Positions 37,581 through 47,186 are shown, numbered from the stretch's first letter. The stretch: DNA of 60,948 bases from an uncultured Bacteroidales bacterium (GCA_900318665.1 ONLQ01000013.1:1-60948), one strand, 5' to 3'. The notes: a model not told the origin generated them from the sequence alone. Numbers and translations: made by a program.

Positions 37581-39020
37581 CTACATGATATCGTAGGTTT
37601 GGAAGAAAGCATAGAGGAGGCGCATGCCATAGCCTGTGGCGCCAGCGGCATAGTAGCCTTCGCGTTTAGAGAAGAACGCCACGCCTGCAATGTCGAGGTG
37701 TATGTAGGGCGTGTTGGCGGCAAAATGAGCAAGGAAACGGCCTGCGGTGATAGCGCCAGCCTGTGCCTCGCCGCAATTCTTGATGTCGGCCACTTCCGAC
37801 TTAATCATATCGTCGTACTCCTCGAAGAATGGAAGTTCTGCCACTCGCTCATATACCTGGTTTCCCATAATGCGAAGCAGGTTGAGCGGGTTTTCGGCAT
37901 TCTGCTGCATAGCCACAAGAGCGTAGGGGCCTACGGCTCGCATGGCGGCGCCGGTAAGCGTGGCGATGTCGATGAGAAGTTCGGGCTTGTAGGATGCCAC
38001 CGCGTAGGCAATGGCGTCGGCAAGAATCAAACGGCCTTCGGCGTCGGTGTTGACAACCTCGACAGTGGTCCCGTCGTACATAGTAAGCACATCGTCGGCA
38101 GCATAGGCATTGAAGCCGGGGCGGTTGTCGGTCATAGGCAGACAGGCGACGAGGTGGACGGGAAGATGATTGTCGGCAGCAGCAAACAGCACCGATGCCA
38201 TGGTAGCAGCACCAGCCATGTCGCTCTTCATATCGCGCATATAGTCGTCGGGCTTTATGTTGAGTCCGCCGGTGTCGTACATCACGCCCTTGCCAACGAG
38301 AGCCACAGGACGACTATTGACTGCTTTCTCGGGCTTATATTCAAGCACCACGAAACGAGGCTCGTCAACACTGCCGCGGTTCACACCCAGCAAGCCACCC
38401 ATACGCAAGGCCTCTATCTTTTTCTTGTCAAATATCGTGCATGCCACGCCAAGGTCGGCGGCAATCGACGCCAACTCTTCGGCAAACTGGGCTGCATTAA
38501 GGTCGGCAACAGGAATATTAACCCATTCGCGACACCAAAACAGACGATTCCAGAGGCAGAGATTGCGCTGCCACTCGTCGGCCTCTATCAGACGGCTATC
38601 GACGGTGAGCGAGGCAATATGACTTGGGGTCTTGCCTTTGTAGCGGTCGAAACTATAGTCCGAGATAGTCAAGCCCTCGGCAAAAGCAACAACCTCTTCC
38701 GGAATAATGCCCTCGCCCGTAAGCGCAATGTCATAGACCTTGTCGGCAAGCATACGCTCGCGCAGTTTGTTGGCAGAGCGACGCAGACGTTCCTGGCTTT
38801 GCTGCGCTGGCAGTTCGCTGTCGAAACAAACGACATAAAGACGATACGGCAGACGGTCGAACGAGAGAATACAATCTTTTTCGTCGGCACGGCGCTCACG
38901 CAAAAGTTCTATCTCTTTCTTGGAGAGAGGCAGGCTGCGTTCTGCAACCTCATCACCGTAAAGAAAAACAAGATTACCAGCATACTGCTTGGCTTCGACG
39001 GGAGAGAGGTTATATTTCAT
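37581..39020 (-). CDS. M17 leucyl aminopeptidase family protein
   Basis: A 479-aa cytosolic dizinc aminopeptidase. The C-terminal catalytic domain carries the family signature NTDAEGRLILADA near residue 330, preceded by GKGVMYDTGGLNIKP (metal ligand and catalytic Lys), MRDMKSDMAGAA and PMTDNRPG. The N-terminal ~170 residues are the diverged non-catalytic domain. It removes N-terminal residues in peptide turnover. It lies 42 bp after DUF721 in a minus-strand housekeeping run. Confidence 0.93.
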   Translation of the reverse strand: MKYNLSPVEAKQYAGNLVFLYGDEVAERSLPLSKKEIELLRERRADEKDCILSFDRLPYRLYVVCFDSELPAQQSQERLRRSANKLRERMLADKVYDIALTGEGIIPEEVVAFAEGLTISDYSFDRYKGKTPSHIASLTVDSRLIEADEWQRNLCLWNRLFWCREWVNIPVADLNAAQFAEELASIAADLGVACTIFDKKKIEALRMGGLLGVNRGSVDEPRFVVLEYKPEKAVNSRPVALVGKGVMYDTGGLNIKPDDYMRDMKSDMAGAATMASVLFAAADNHLPVHLVACLPMTDNRPGFNAYAADDVLTMYDGTTVEVVNTDAEGRLILADAIAYAVASYKPELLIDIATLTGAAMRAVGPYALVAMQQNAENPLNLLRIMGNQVYERVAELPFFEEYDDMIKSEVADIKNCGEAQAGAITAGRFLAHFAANTPYIHLDIAGVAFFSKREGYYAAGATGYGMRLLYAFFQTYDIM

Positions 39021-39062
39021 TTGTCTGTATTTTTTGATTTCGGTTTTTCTTTTTTAAGGATT

Positions 39063-39350
39063 CTATCTGAATACTATTTCTTGAAGCACAGGGCGACCCA
39101 GGGTGTCGTTTATTTTGTCGATAAGTCCCTGACGCTTGTAGAACAACTCGGAGCGTAGCGCTGCCGAAAACAACGTGACGTAGAGGCGATGGTTGTCGTA
39201 GCGTATGTCCCTGGTGAGTTTTGTCAGCAGTTCGCCAACGGTTTTCTTATAGGCCTCAATCACCTCAACGCTATCCACGGCTTCGGTGATATTAAGTTGC
39301 TCATAGACATTTTTAAGATAATGCTGTAGCGGATGAAAGTCCTTGTTCAT
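39063..39350 (-). CDS. DUF721 (DciA-like) protein
   Basis: A 95-aa protein of the DUF721 family, related to DciA, the helicase-loading factor of bacteria without DnaC. The family's small KH-like fold is suggested by the central RYDNHRLYVTLFSAALRSEL and the C-terminal LPxLQEIVFR-like ending. Placement immediately after recF (11 bp) is the usual arrangement in Bacteroidetes. The role in replication initiation is inferred from family and context. Confidence 0.82.
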   Translation of the reverse strand: MNKDFHPLQHYLKNVYEQLNITEAVDSVEVIEAYKKTVGELLTKLTRDIRYDNHRLYVTLFSAALRSELFYKRQGLIDKINDTLGRPVLQEIVFR

Positions 39351-39361
39351 GATGAGTAGTA

Positions 39362-40522
39362 TTATTCAGTTTGCGACACGACGCCTTTTTCTACATTGAA
39401 GATGCGATGCTCCACATTGGGCATCTCGTCGAATATGGCCTGAACACGTCCCGGCTGGGTGTCGCTAAGCAGCACCTGCCCAAAGCGGTCGGTGCCAACG
39501 AGGTGCACCAACTGGCGGACGCGTAGCATATCGAGTTTGTCAAATATGTCGTCGAGAAGCAGTATCGGCTTCACTCCGCATACATTATATATATACTCGA
39601 ACTGGGCGAGTTTGAGTGCCAGCAGGAATGTCTTTTGCTGTCCTTGAGAACCGCAGCGTCTTACGGATAGTCCGTCAACAAGCAGTTCCACATCGTCACG
39701 ATGCGGTCCAACGGTGGTATGTAGCAAGTATTTGTCTCGCTGTCGTGCCTCTCTCAACTGATTGGCAAACGTCACGGACATTTCTTCCTCCGAAGGGATA
39801 GCAGGAGTTTCTCCTGTCTGCTGTTTCGGCAGAAGTATGCTGTCGTAGAACAGCGATGGGGTTTCCTCATTGCCAGCGATAGTGGCAAAATAGGACTGGA
39901 AAATGGGGATAAAGTCGCGCACAAACGACACACGCCGTGCGAGCACCTTTGCACCGTGAATTACAAGTTGGTCGTCCCAGAGTTGCAGCGAGGGTTCGTC
40001 GAAAACGCGGTCGTCGTGAAAACGGCGAAGCAGGCTGTTGCGCTGTTCGAGGCATTTCTGATACTGCATCAAGTGGTGCAGGTAGTCGCTATTGGTCTGC
40101 GAGATAACGCCATCTACAAATTTGCGGCGCAACTCGCTGCCGCCTATGATGAGCGACTGGTCGCTGGGGGTAATGATAACCAGCGGCACTTTGCCTATAT
40201 GCTCGGCAAGCGACTTATAGGTTTTCTTGTCTATGCGCATCTGCTTGCTCTGTCCGCGCTTCTGCACACACGAGACCACAAACTCGTTATCGTCGTGACG
40301 ATAGCGCCCGTGTATGGCAAAGTACGGCTCGTCGCTACGTATGTTCTGCGTGTCGATAGCAGTAAAATAACTCTTGCAGAACGAGAGATAATAGACGGCA
40401 TCAAGCAGATTGGTCTTTCCTGCGCCATTGTTGCCCACAAAGCAGTTGATGTTGTCGCAAAGGTCAACCTCTGCGTCGGTATAGTTTTTGAAATTGGATA
40501 GTTTCAGATTTTCTATATACAT
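39362..40522 (-). CDS. recF: DNA replication and repair protein RecF
   Basis: A 386-aa SMC-like ATPase that loads RecA at single-strand gaps. Start at 40522 gives the conserved YIENLKLSNFKNY N-terminus; a longer upstream frame would run into ispH. Walker A is GNNGAGKTNLLDA, the ABC signature appears as RRCGSQGQQKTFLLAL, and Walker B as PILLLDDIFDKLD. Thirteen bp behind ispH and 11 bp before DUF721. Confidence 0.96.
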   Translation of the reverse strand: MYIENLKLSNFKNYTDAEVDLCDNINCFVGNNGAGKTNLLDAVYYLSFCKSYFTAIDTQNIRSDEPYFAIHGRYRHDDNEFVVSCVQKRGQSKQMRIDKKTYKSLAEHIGKVPLVIITPSDQSLIIGGSELRRKFVDGVISQTNSDYLHHLMQYQKCLEQRNSLLRRFHDDRVFDEPSLQLWDDQLVIHGAKVLARRVSFVRDFIPIFQSYFATIAGNEETPSLFYDSILLPKQQTGETPAIPSEEEMSVTFANQLREARQRDKYLLHTTVGPHRDDVELLVDGLSVRRCGSQGQQKTFLLALKLAQFEYIYNVCGVKPILLLDDIFDKLDMLRVRQLVHLVGTDRFGQVLLSDTQPGRVQAIFDEMPNVEHRIFNVEKGVVSQTE

Positions 40523-40535
40523 GGTGCTCTGTGTG

Positions 40536-41411
40536 TCAATGGTTTTGCAGTATTGCGTCGCGCAGTTGTTCCATAAGCCATCGTGGGGTGCTGGTGGCAC
40601 CAGTGATACCTACGGTGTTGGCATCGGCATACCACTGCCTGTCAAGTTGCGCAAGGGCGGAGAGAAAATAGGAGCGTTTCTGCACCGTGCGGCAGAACTC
40701 GTATAGATAGTGAGCATTAGAACTGCTGGCTCCGCCGACAAACAGCAGCACATCGACAACTTGTGCAAACTCGGCGAGGCTCTTGGTTCGATTCATCACA
40801 CGTCCGCAGATGGTGTTATATGCCACAAAGTCGTCGCATTTCATTCGGGCGCGGATGTTGTCGGCAAGGCGGTCGTAGTCCTCCTTGCTCTTGGTGGTTT
40901 GCGAATAAAGTCTTATGGGGCGTGAGAAATCAATCTGCGACAGGTCGTCGGGATTGCTCACAATGACGGCGGTGTTTTCGGTCTGGCCGTTAAGACCTAT
41001 AACTTCGGCATGTCCCGGCTTGCCAAAGATGACAACCTGCCCGCCTACGACATTCATTTCCTCGTAGCCGCTGCGTATGCGATGCTGAAGGCCGAGCACC
41101 ATAGGGCAGGTGGCGTCAACAAGTTCCACGCCCAATGCCTCGGCACGCTTATAGGTTGAAGGAGGCTCGCCATGCGCACGAATAAGAACCTTGGGGTTCA
41201 TATCCTTGGCATTGGCATGCAAGTTTTCCAACTGCTCGTAGTCTATCACTCGCAACCCTTTCTGGCACAAACGCTGCACCTCGGCGCTGTTGTGCACTAT
41301 GTCGCCAAGGCAGTAGAGTTGTCCCTCTGCCGAAAGATGCTCTTCGGCGGTGCGAATGGCATTGACCACACCGAAACAGAAACCAGCATTATCGTCAATA
41401 AGGACTTGCAT
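40536..41411 (-). CDS. ispH: 4-hydroxy-3-methylbut-2-enyl diphosphate reductase
   Basis: A 291-aa [4Fe-4S] enzyme for the last step of the MEP isoprenoid pathway, giving IPP and DMAPP. The three iron-sulfur cysteines are C12 (FCFGV), C102 (ATCPM) and C202 (TICGR). Substrate-binding His 40 (IVHNSAEV) and His 80 (RAHGEPP) are present, as is the GGASSSNAHYL loop. Length is normal. It is 40 bp after the M23 peptidase gene and 13 bp before recF. Confidence 0.96.
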   Translation of the reverse strand: MQVLIDDNAGFCFGVVNAIRTAEEHLSAEGQLYCLGDIVHNSAEVQRLCQKGLRVIDYEQLENLHANAKDMNPKVLIRAHGEPPSTYKRAEALGVELVDATCPMVLGLQHRIRSGYEEMNVVGGQVVIFGKPGHAEVIGLNGQTENTAVIVSNPDDLSQIDFSRPIRLYSQTTKSKEDYDRLADNIRARMKCDDFVAYNTICGRVMNRTKSLAEFAQVVDVLLFVGGASSSNAHYLYEFCRTVQKRSYFLSALAQLDRQWYADANTVGITGATSTPRWLMEQLRDAILQNH

Positions 41412-41451
41412 CGTTGATAGGGCTACATTATTTTGTCATGCACGACAGGCA

Positions 41452-42429
41452 TCAACTGAGGCACTGGTTTTCCTGATTGGCGAGTTCGATAACCTCGTCA
41501 TACTCCTCGGGCGTAAGGTCGTTGAAGAAGAAGTAGATGGGATTGACACGCTCGCCGTTTTGAAACACCTCGTAGTGAAGGTGGGAACCCGTCGAGAGTC
41601 CCGAACTACCCACGGCGCCAATCTTCTCGCCACGGCGCACTTTCTGTCCGGGAGAGACCGACACGCTGCTCAAATGGGCATAGAGCGTCTGAAAGCCGTA
41701 GCCGTGGTCGATAAACACGGCAAGGCCGTAGCCGCTTAAGCCCTCGGCGTTGCGACTGGCCACACGCACCACGCCGTCGCCCGTGGCATAGACTGGCTCG
41801 CCTTTGGCGGCAGTAAGGTCAAGACCTGTGTGCATACGGCGAGTGTGGAGAATGGGGTGATAGCGATAGCCAAAGCCAGACGCCACATGGCAACGGTCCT
41901 TGGGCAGGGGCATAATGGCTGGCATACTGAGCATACGCTGCTGCTTGGTGACAGCCATCTTGTAAACCTCGTCAAGCGAGTGAGACTGAACATAAAGCCG
42001 CTTGGTGAGGTTATCTATCTTTTTAGAGGTAGAGACAATCTCGGCGCTACATTCAAAACCCTCCAAGTCACTATATCGTTCCACGCCGCCGATGCCGCTA
42101 TTGCGCACCGAAGCATCAATAGGCGGTGTCTCGAAAATGGCACGATAGACCTGGTTGTCGCGTGCCTCTATATCGGCAAGCACTTCCGACGCACGGTCCA
42201 TGCGGGCATTGAGACTGCGTATCTGGCGACGATACTGTCTGATTTCGCGCTTCAGTGTACGCTCTTTGGGCGAGTCAATGAGTTGGAAGCCAATAACCAT
42301 AAAAACCACGCCAAGCACCAATCCGAAAAGGACGGTGGTGGAGATACTCTTCATACGGTCGCGCAAGGTCACGATAACTTTCTCATAGGCAAGCGTATGA
42401 GGATTGAAGCGATAGAAGTGTTTTTTCAT
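41452..42429 (-). CDS. M23 family metallopeptidase, membrane-anchored
   Basis: A 325-aa cell-wall endopeptidase-type protein. An N-terminal cytoplasmic stretch of ~28 residues is followed by one transmembrane helix (about 30-50), a coiled coil (55-100) and, from about 185, the M23/LytM domain. The zinc ligands are seen in MHTGLDL (HxxxD) and HLHYEV (HxH), with LYAHLSS and GSSGLSTGSH between. All catalytic residues are intact, so an active peptidoglycan hydrolase is likely, probably acting in division or envelope growth. Isolated from lpdA by a strong terminator. Confidence 0.92.
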   Translation of the reverse strand: MKKHFYRFNPHTLAYEKVIVTLRDRMKSISTTVLFGLVLGVVFMVIGFQLIDSPKERTLKREIRQYRRQIRSLNARMDRASEVLADIEARDNQVYRAIFETPPIDASVRNSGIGGVERYSDLEGFECSAEIVSTSKKIDNLTKRLYVQSHSLDEVYKMAVTKQQRMLSMPAIMPLPKDRCHVASGFGYRYHPILHTRRMHTGLDLTAAKGEPVYATGDGVVRVASRNAEGLSGYGLAVFIDHGYGFQTLYAHLSSVSVSPGQKVRRGEKIGAVGSSGLSTGSHLHYEVFQNGERVNPIYFFFNDLTPEEYDEVIELANQENQCLS

Positions 42430-42462
42430 TTCTCTTTGTCTTTTTATGCGTTAATGGCTTCT

Positions 42463-42497
42463 AAAAACCTTCCCCCTCCTTCGCGAGAGGGGGAAGG
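42463..42497 (-). terminator. Rho-independent terminator of lpdA
   Basis: CCTTCCCCCTC/GAGGGGGAAGG (42468-42478, 42487-42497) followed on the minus strand by TTTTTAG, 16 bp past the lpdA stop. Confidence 0.88.
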
Positions 42498-42513
42498 GCT
42501 GTATAAAGCATTA

Positions 42514-43908
42514 TCAGCCGTGAATAGCTTTGCCGTATGCGGCTTCGACAGCCTCCATAATAGCCTCGCTCATAGTCGGGTGAGGATGTATGGAAGAGGC
42601 AATCTGATGAGCGGTGAGTCCGTTCTGGCGAGCCACAACGAGACCAGCAATCATCTCCGTAACGTTGTCGCCGCAGAGATGAGCGCCCAGCAACTGGTCG
42701 GTTTCCTTGTCAATAACCACCTTCACAAAACCATCGGTATTGCCTGCTGCCGTAGCCTTGCCGCTGGCCTTGAAAAAGAATTTGCCAACGAGAATATCTT
42801 TACCTGCCTCGCGAGCCTTCTTTTCCGTCAGCCCCACGCTTGCCACCTCGGGCGTAGTGTAGGTGCAGCCAGGGATGTTGTCGTAGTTCACCTTCTGGGG
42901 TTTCTCGCCCATCATGGCCTCCACGCAGCAAATGGCCTCTGCCGAAGCGACATGAGCCAAAGCGGGTCCGTGAACCACATCGCCTATAGCATAATAGCCC
43001 GGCACATTGGTCTGATAGTAGTCATCGACAATAATCTTGCCACGCTCGGTGGTGATACCAGTCTCTTCGAGGCCAATGCCTTCAAGGTTGGTGGCAATAC
43101 CGACGGCGGAAAGCACAACGTCGCAATCCACCACGGTCTCGGTGTTTTTCTTAATGTCCTTGATTGTCACATGGCAGATGTCGCCTTCAATGTCAACCTT
43201 TTCCACCGATGAGGAAGCCATGACCTTCATACCCATCTTGCGGAAACTGCGGCTAATCTGGGCTGCAGTATCTTCGTCTTCGTTGGGAAGAATCTGCGGC
43301 ATGAATTCCACCAGCGTAACCTGCACGCCAATACTCTGATAGAAGAAAGCAAACTCACTTCCTATAGCACCACTGCCGCAAACAACCATGCTCTTGGGCT
43401 TGAAAGGCAGCGTCATGGCCTCACGATAGCCAATGATGCGCTTGCCGTCCTGCGGCATGCTGGGCATCACGCGACTGCGAGCACCTGTGGCAATGATGAT
43501 GCGGGGCGACTCATAGACGGTCTCTTTGCCCTCGGCATCAACAACCGAAACCTTATGGTCCGGCATCACCTTGGCGGTACCCATGATGACATCGACATTG
43601 TTTTTCTTGAGCAGGAACTGAACACCTTTGCTCATAGTGTCGGCCACTCCACGGCTGCGAGCCACCATAGCAGAGAGGTCGGCCTCAACACCCTGTGCCT
43701 GCACACCGTAGGCAGCAGCATGCTGCACATAGTTGAAAGCCTGTGCGCTCTTGAGCAGGGCCTTGGTAGGAATACAGCCCCAGTTCAGGCAGATGCCACC
43801 AAGGTTCTCGCGCTCGATGACAGCGGTTTTCAGACCCATCTGGGCACCTTTGACGGCAGCAACATAGCCTCCTGGGCCACTGCCTATGACGATAAGATCG
43901 TAGTTCAT
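42514..43908 (-). CDS. lpdA: Dihydrolipoyl dehydrogenase
   Basis: A 464-aa FAD-dependent disulfide oxidoreductase (E3) that reoxidises lipoyl groups of 2-oxoacid dehydrogenase or glycine cleavage complexes. FAD-binding GSGPGGYVAA (9-18), redox-active Cys 40 and 45 in GGICLNWGCIPTK, NAD-binding GSGAIGSEFA, and the catalytic HPHPTMSE near the C-terminus are all intact. It stands alone between a promoter and a terminator, not with E1/E2 genes. lplA at 6.2 kb supplies lipoylation of its partners. Confidence 0.95.
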   Translation of the reverse strand: MNYDLIVIGSGPGGYVAAVKGAQMGLKTAVIERENLGGICLNWGCIPTKALLKSAQAFNYVQHAAAYGVQAQGVEADLSAMVARSRGVADTMSKGVQFLLKKNNVDVIMGTAKVMPDHKVSVVDAEGKETVYESPRIIIATGARSRVMPSMPQDGKRIIGYREAMTLPFKPKSMVVCGSGAIGSEFAFFYQSIGVQVTLVEFMPQILPNEDEDTAAQISRSFRKMGMKVMASSSVEKVDIEGDICHVTIKDIKKNTETVVDCDVVLSAVGIATNLEGIGLEETGITTERGKIIVDDYYQTNVPGYYAIGDVVHGPALAHVASAEAICCVEAMMGEKPQKVNYDNIPGCTYTTPEVASVGLTEKKAREAGKDILVGKFFFKASGKATAAGNTDGFVKVVIDKETDQLLGAHLCGDNVTEMIAGLVVARQNGLTAHQIASSIHPHPTMSEAIMEAVEAAYGKAIHG

Positions 43909-43944
43909 AATGTTATTATTTTATTACATTTTTAATTAAAAATG

Positions 43945-43976
43945 CAAAAATACTAAATTTTTCACAACCGACCAAT
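43945..43976 (-). promoter_or_regulatory. lpdA promoter: ATTG-N20-TATTTTTG
   Basis: Minus strand -33 ATTG (43976-43973) and -7 TATTTTTG (43952-43945), start codon 36 bp further. Confidence 0.55.
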
Positions 43977-44117
43977 CCCATATCATAACGGCCCATTATG
44001 GACCGCAAACAGCCACTTTCGACATAATCAAAGAAGACAAAATCAGTGTAACAATATTTGATTTCAAGTAACACAAATCACAATAACTTACGCTATGACA
44101 TCATCATTTCCCCAATA

Positions 44118-44166
44118 AATCACTACTTATAGTGATTGTCTGCGACTGATTGCGAATTTACTTTTG
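44118..44166 (+). promoter_or_regulatory. 20-bp palindromic operator and -7 box of the ECF S-component-like gene
   Basis: AATCACTACTTATAGTGATT (44118-44137, 8-bp arms) lies 21 bp upstream of a -7 box TACTTTTG (44159-44166). With the start point near 44170, the palindrome is centred at about -41.5, where class II activators bind. The same palindrome with two changes is found at the same distance before the heavy-metal permease gene. Confidence 0.6.
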
Positions 44167-44204
44167 CACCATAAATCAAAACAACAAAACATATAGATAA
44201 AAAA

Positions 44205-44768
44205 ATGATTATTATGAAACAAGCATTTCAAATCCTTCTGATGGCCTTTGCCTATTTGGCCATATTCATCATGGGTGCCGCCAGCGGTGCAATTCATCCC
44301 GCCTGCTATGCCTATGTCGGCGCAGTATTGCCATTGTTGTCGGCGTTTGTCTATCTCCGCACGGCGACAATTATCCGCGGTTTTGGTGCCGCCACCGCGC
44401 TCAACGGCTTTATTCTCGTTCTCTTTCTGCTGGTGGGCGAAGCCGACACAGCCTTCGTCATCGGCATTATTGTTTTAACTGCGCTCGCCGAAATCATCCG
44501 CCGTTTCTGCCACTACGACACACTAAAAGGCATCCGCTGGAGTTTCGTGCCGTTTGCTCTCTCGTTTTTCGCATACACCGCCCACTGGTGGACCGACACC
44601 GAAGGCTCGCTTGCCGCTGCCGTGGCGGAGATGCCTGCTGGCTACGATGAAATGATGAAACCAATCATCGACAACGTCCCGATGTTGATTGCAGTGATAC
44701 TGCTGACAATTCCCATCTCTATCCTCGCCATGCGCCTTGCAGAACGTGCATTGAAAAAAAAGTATTGA
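44205..44768 (+). CDS. MptD/Trep_Strep-type putative ECF transporter S component
   Basis: A 187-aa, very hydrophobic protein with about six membrane segments (10-30, 35-52, 57-75, 79-97, 108-122, 160-180). Length and pattern, including AASGAIHPACYAYVGAVLP and the C-terminal ILAMRLAERALKKKY, fit the TIGR02185 family of putative substrate-binding (S) subunits of energy-coupling factor transporters. No ECF ATPase or T component is in this window, so it would have to use a shared module. A second ATG three codons further on is equally possible as start. Controlled by a palindromic operator; monocistronic, closed by a strong terminator. Confidence 0.7.
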   Translation: MIIMKQAFQILLMAFAYLAIFIMGAASGAIHPACYAYVGAVLPLLSAFVYLRTATIIRGFGAATALNGFILVLFLLVGEADTAFVIGIIVLTALAEIIRRFCHYDTLKGIRWSFVPFALSFFAYTAHWWTDTEGSLAAAVAEMPAGYDEMMKPIIDNVPMLIAVILLTIPISILAMRLAERALKKKY

Positions 44769-44789
44769 TATTGAAAAAAGTCAAAAAAG

Positions 44790-44821
44790 CGAGGCGGGCG
44801 CACAAATGTGCGCCCGCCTCG
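44790..44821. terminator. Bidirectional terminator, 14-bp perfect stem
   Basis: CGAGGCGGGCGCAC/GTGCGCCCGCCTCG with loop AAAT (44790-44803, 44808-44821), flanked by A-rich sequence on the left (T-rich for the minus strand) and TTAAATTT on the right. It serves the convergent S-component and Cthe_2159-type genes. Confidence 0.88.
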
Positions 44822-44854
44822 TTAAATTTATGAATATTGTATCAAGTCATGTTT

Positions 44855-46930
44855 TTACTTCATGACAACGACTTTTTGTGCGGGGTGGTTGCCGACTTTT
44901 ACAAAGTAAATGCCAGCGGGGAGACTTGAAGTTGCAATCTCATACTGAGCGTTGCTCATTGTGCCTTTTACGAGTTGACGGCCACAGACGTCAAGAACGC
45001 GAACTTCGTTGCCTTCGCCACCCTCAACAACGATACGGCCTTGCAAACTGCGAACGGTGATTGCGTTATCCGTAACGACTTCTGATATGGCGTTGGTGCC
45101 TCCAATAGCAGCGTCAATATAGCAGTTCTCTTCAAAAATCGAGGTGCCGTCGCTAATGGTAACTCCACTTGTGAGCGAGGGAGTCGAAGGTGCCGAAACA
45201 AACATTGTCGTAGAGTTTCCGCCGCCAGAATTACCACCAGGGCCGCCTCCTGGATTACCGCCAGGGCCACCTCCTGGGTTGCCGCCGCCATTAGGGCCTC
45301 CACCAAAACTGCCGTTGCCGCTAATCGTCGGGGTCAGAAATGCAACAACATTGTCGCCGTAGGTCAATGAGTACCATGTGTTGCTGCTTACCGAAGAAAA
45401 CTGTGTGTAAGGCTGATTGACGGAACTGCCACTCTCAATGCCGCCAATGGCTATCACAACGCCGCCGTTGATATAGAGTTTCTTGCGATCCTCGCTGTTG
45501 GCATCGATGGCCACCTCGGGCGAGCCAGAGCCTATAGCATAGACCAAACCGCCATTGATATAGAAGTTGCCATTGGCATCCATACCGTCATTATTAGTAG
45601 AACGTGCATAGACATAACCGCCATCAATGGTGATGTCCTGCGCCGCATTGATAGCATCGTCATAGGCATTGACAAAGAGTTCGCAACCACTGATTTCGAG
45701 TGTATTCTTGCTCTCAATGCCTTCGCCGTTGGTTCCCGTGGTGGTTACCTTAATATAGCCGCCACTGACGACAATGCCACCGCTGTAGGTATAACTGCTG
45801 CCATTCTGCGTTTTCAGTCCAGCCTTGATGCCCTTGGGCGAAGAATAGTAGTCGCTGCTGACGTTATCGGTATTTCCGGTGTAGTTAGTATTCTCGGTCG
45901 TGCCGTTGTTGTAGTAGAGGCCGCCACTGGTGGAGATGGTGATACTGCCATCAGTGACCGTCAGCACGCCGTCGCACTTCATGCCTTTGCCGCCCGAACC
46001 TGTAGAGGTAAGTTTGATTGTACCGCCCGATATGTTCATATTGCCGTCGGCGCTGAGTCCGCAGGATGCCTTAGTTTCTTGGTCGTCCTCGTCCCAAGTG
46101 CCTTTGCCGGAGGTTGTGATGGTGATTTCACCATCTGAGATATTCATATCGCCTTCACACTTTATGCCTTTGGCAGCGGCAGCAGTACAAGATATATTGA
46201 TAGTACCGCCAAGGATATAGATGTTTCCGCTATCCTCATCCTCGTGGTCGGTGGTCTCGCCTGTCGAAGTGTCGCCGTCAAGGTCGCACTGGATGCCGTC
46301 GTCGCTCGTGCCGCTGATGCTGACGGTGCCGCTCTCAATCAAGAAGAATTGGTTGCACGAGATACCATCCCCAACGGCAGAGGTGACGTTGATAGTGGCG
46401 TTTTTTAGCGTGATATACTCGCCAGCCTTGATACCGTGCTTCACGTTACCCACAACGTTTAGCGTGCCTTTCTGCGCAAACTCGGCATGTCCCTTAATAT
46501 AGAGACAGCCTTTCTGCGAACCGCCGACAGCATCTGTCAGCGTGTTGGTAGTGCCAGTAACGACTTTAACCTTAATACGCTTGCCGTTCTGAATGTGGAC
46601 GGCAGCACCGCTATAGACGGGCGTGGTATTGGTAAGTGTCAAGCCACCGAGTTCGATAGTGGCCTTGTAGGAACCCGACATATAGAACTCTCCATCGTTT
46701 GTCGAGCCACTGAGCGTATAGGTTATCTCCGTGGCAAGGTCGCCACTCTGGGCTATGGATACATGGGCGCCATCTTGATTGACAGTGAGATACTGCGCCA
46801 CATTGTCAGCCACGCTGACTGTTGCTGTCAAGCCATTATAAACCACCCTTACGGTATCGGCCACTGGAGTCTGCGCCGTCAAGCCAAGGGATAGGGCAAG
46901 CAACACAAGAAAAATGCTTTTTTTAATCAT
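44855..46930 (-). CDS. Cthe_2159-type carbohydrate-binding-domain protein with type A T9SS sorting domain
   Basis: Start at 46930 begins the signal peptide (KKSIFLVLLALSLGLTAQ); an upstream in-frame ATG adds ten residues. The 691-aa protein is a right-handed parallel beta-helix type built of repeats such as GIKAGEYITLKNATINVTS, GIKCEGDMNISDGEITI and GMDANGNFYINGGLVYAIG, matching the Cthe_2159 carbohydrate-binding family, whose founding member binds cellulose/polygalacturonate with calcium. A Gly/Pro/Asn-rich linker (GGGPGGNPGG, about 555-590) precedes a type A T9SS sorting domain (GNEVRVLDVCGRQLV, GIYFVKVG, final KVVVMK). Probably a surface polysaccharide-binding or polysaccharide-processing protein. 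Confidence 0.88.
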   Translation of the reverse strand: MIKKSIFLVLLALSLGLTAQTPVADTVRVVYNGLTATVSVADNVAQYLTVNQDGAHVSIAQSGDLATEITYTLSGSTNDGEFYMSGSYKATIELGGLTLTNTTPVYSGAAVHIQNGKRIKVKVVTGTTNTLTDAVGGSQKGCLYIKGHAEFAQKGTLNVVGNVKHGIKAGEYITLKNATINVTSAVGDGISCNQFFLIESGTVSISGTSDDGIQCDLDGDTSTGETTDHEDEDSGNIYILGGTINISCTAAAAKGIKCEGDMNISDGEITITTSGKGTWDEDDQETKASCGLSADGNMNISGGTIKLTSTGSGGKGMKCDGVLTVTDGSITISTSGGLYYNNGTTENTNYTGNTDNVSSDYYSSPKGIKAGLKTQNGSSYTYSGGIVVSGGYIKVTTTGTNGEGIESKNTLEISGCELFVNAYDDAINAAQDITIDGGYVYARSTNNDGMDANGNFYINGGLVYAIGSGSPEVAIDANSEDRKKLYINGGVVIAIGGIESGSSVNQPYTQFSSVSSNTWYSLTYGDNVVAFLTPTISGNGSFGGGPNGGGNPGGGPGGNPGGGPGGNSGGGNSTTMFVSAPSTPSLTSGVTISDGTSIFEENCYIDAAIGGTNAISEVVTDNAITVRSLQGRIVVEGGEGNEVRVLDVCGRQLVKGTMSNAQYEIATSSLPAGIYFVKVGNHPAQKVVVMK

Positions 46931-47011
46931 AACGCATATTTGTATTTGAGAGTTTAACATATTGTCGATTAAGTCCTTGCAGGTATCACTTCAAAGAGAA
47001 CGCCAACAATG

Positions 47012-47019
47012 CAAAAATA
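47012..47019 (-). promoter_or_regulatory. -7 box (TATTTTTG) of the Cthe_2159-type gene
   Basis: TATTTTTG followed by CATTG on the minus strand, 81 bp before the ATG at 46930. It lies in the 268-bp divergent region shared with the AraC regulator, which otherwise shows no gene. Confidence 0.45.
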
Positions 47020-47186
47020 GCAACCATTTACTGTTCAAGCGATAACACTTCTACGGAAATATTTGGCAAAAATCCCATAAAGAAATTAAGCATTCTTTCA
47101 GTGCATAAACACTTAGGTCCGAATGGTCACTAATACAATATTGAGGACTACACTTGGGCTAATTCATCAATAAGGAATAAAAAACG

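Noticed and set aside
37557-39158. 533-codon plus-strand frame opposite the M17 aminopeptidase
   Set aside because: The minus strand carries the complete M17 signature; the plus frame has no recognisable domain or promoter.
41830-43212. 460-codon plus-strand frame crossing the M23 peptidase and lpdA genes
   Set aside because: It spans a strong terminator and two genes with intact catalytic motifs on the other strand.
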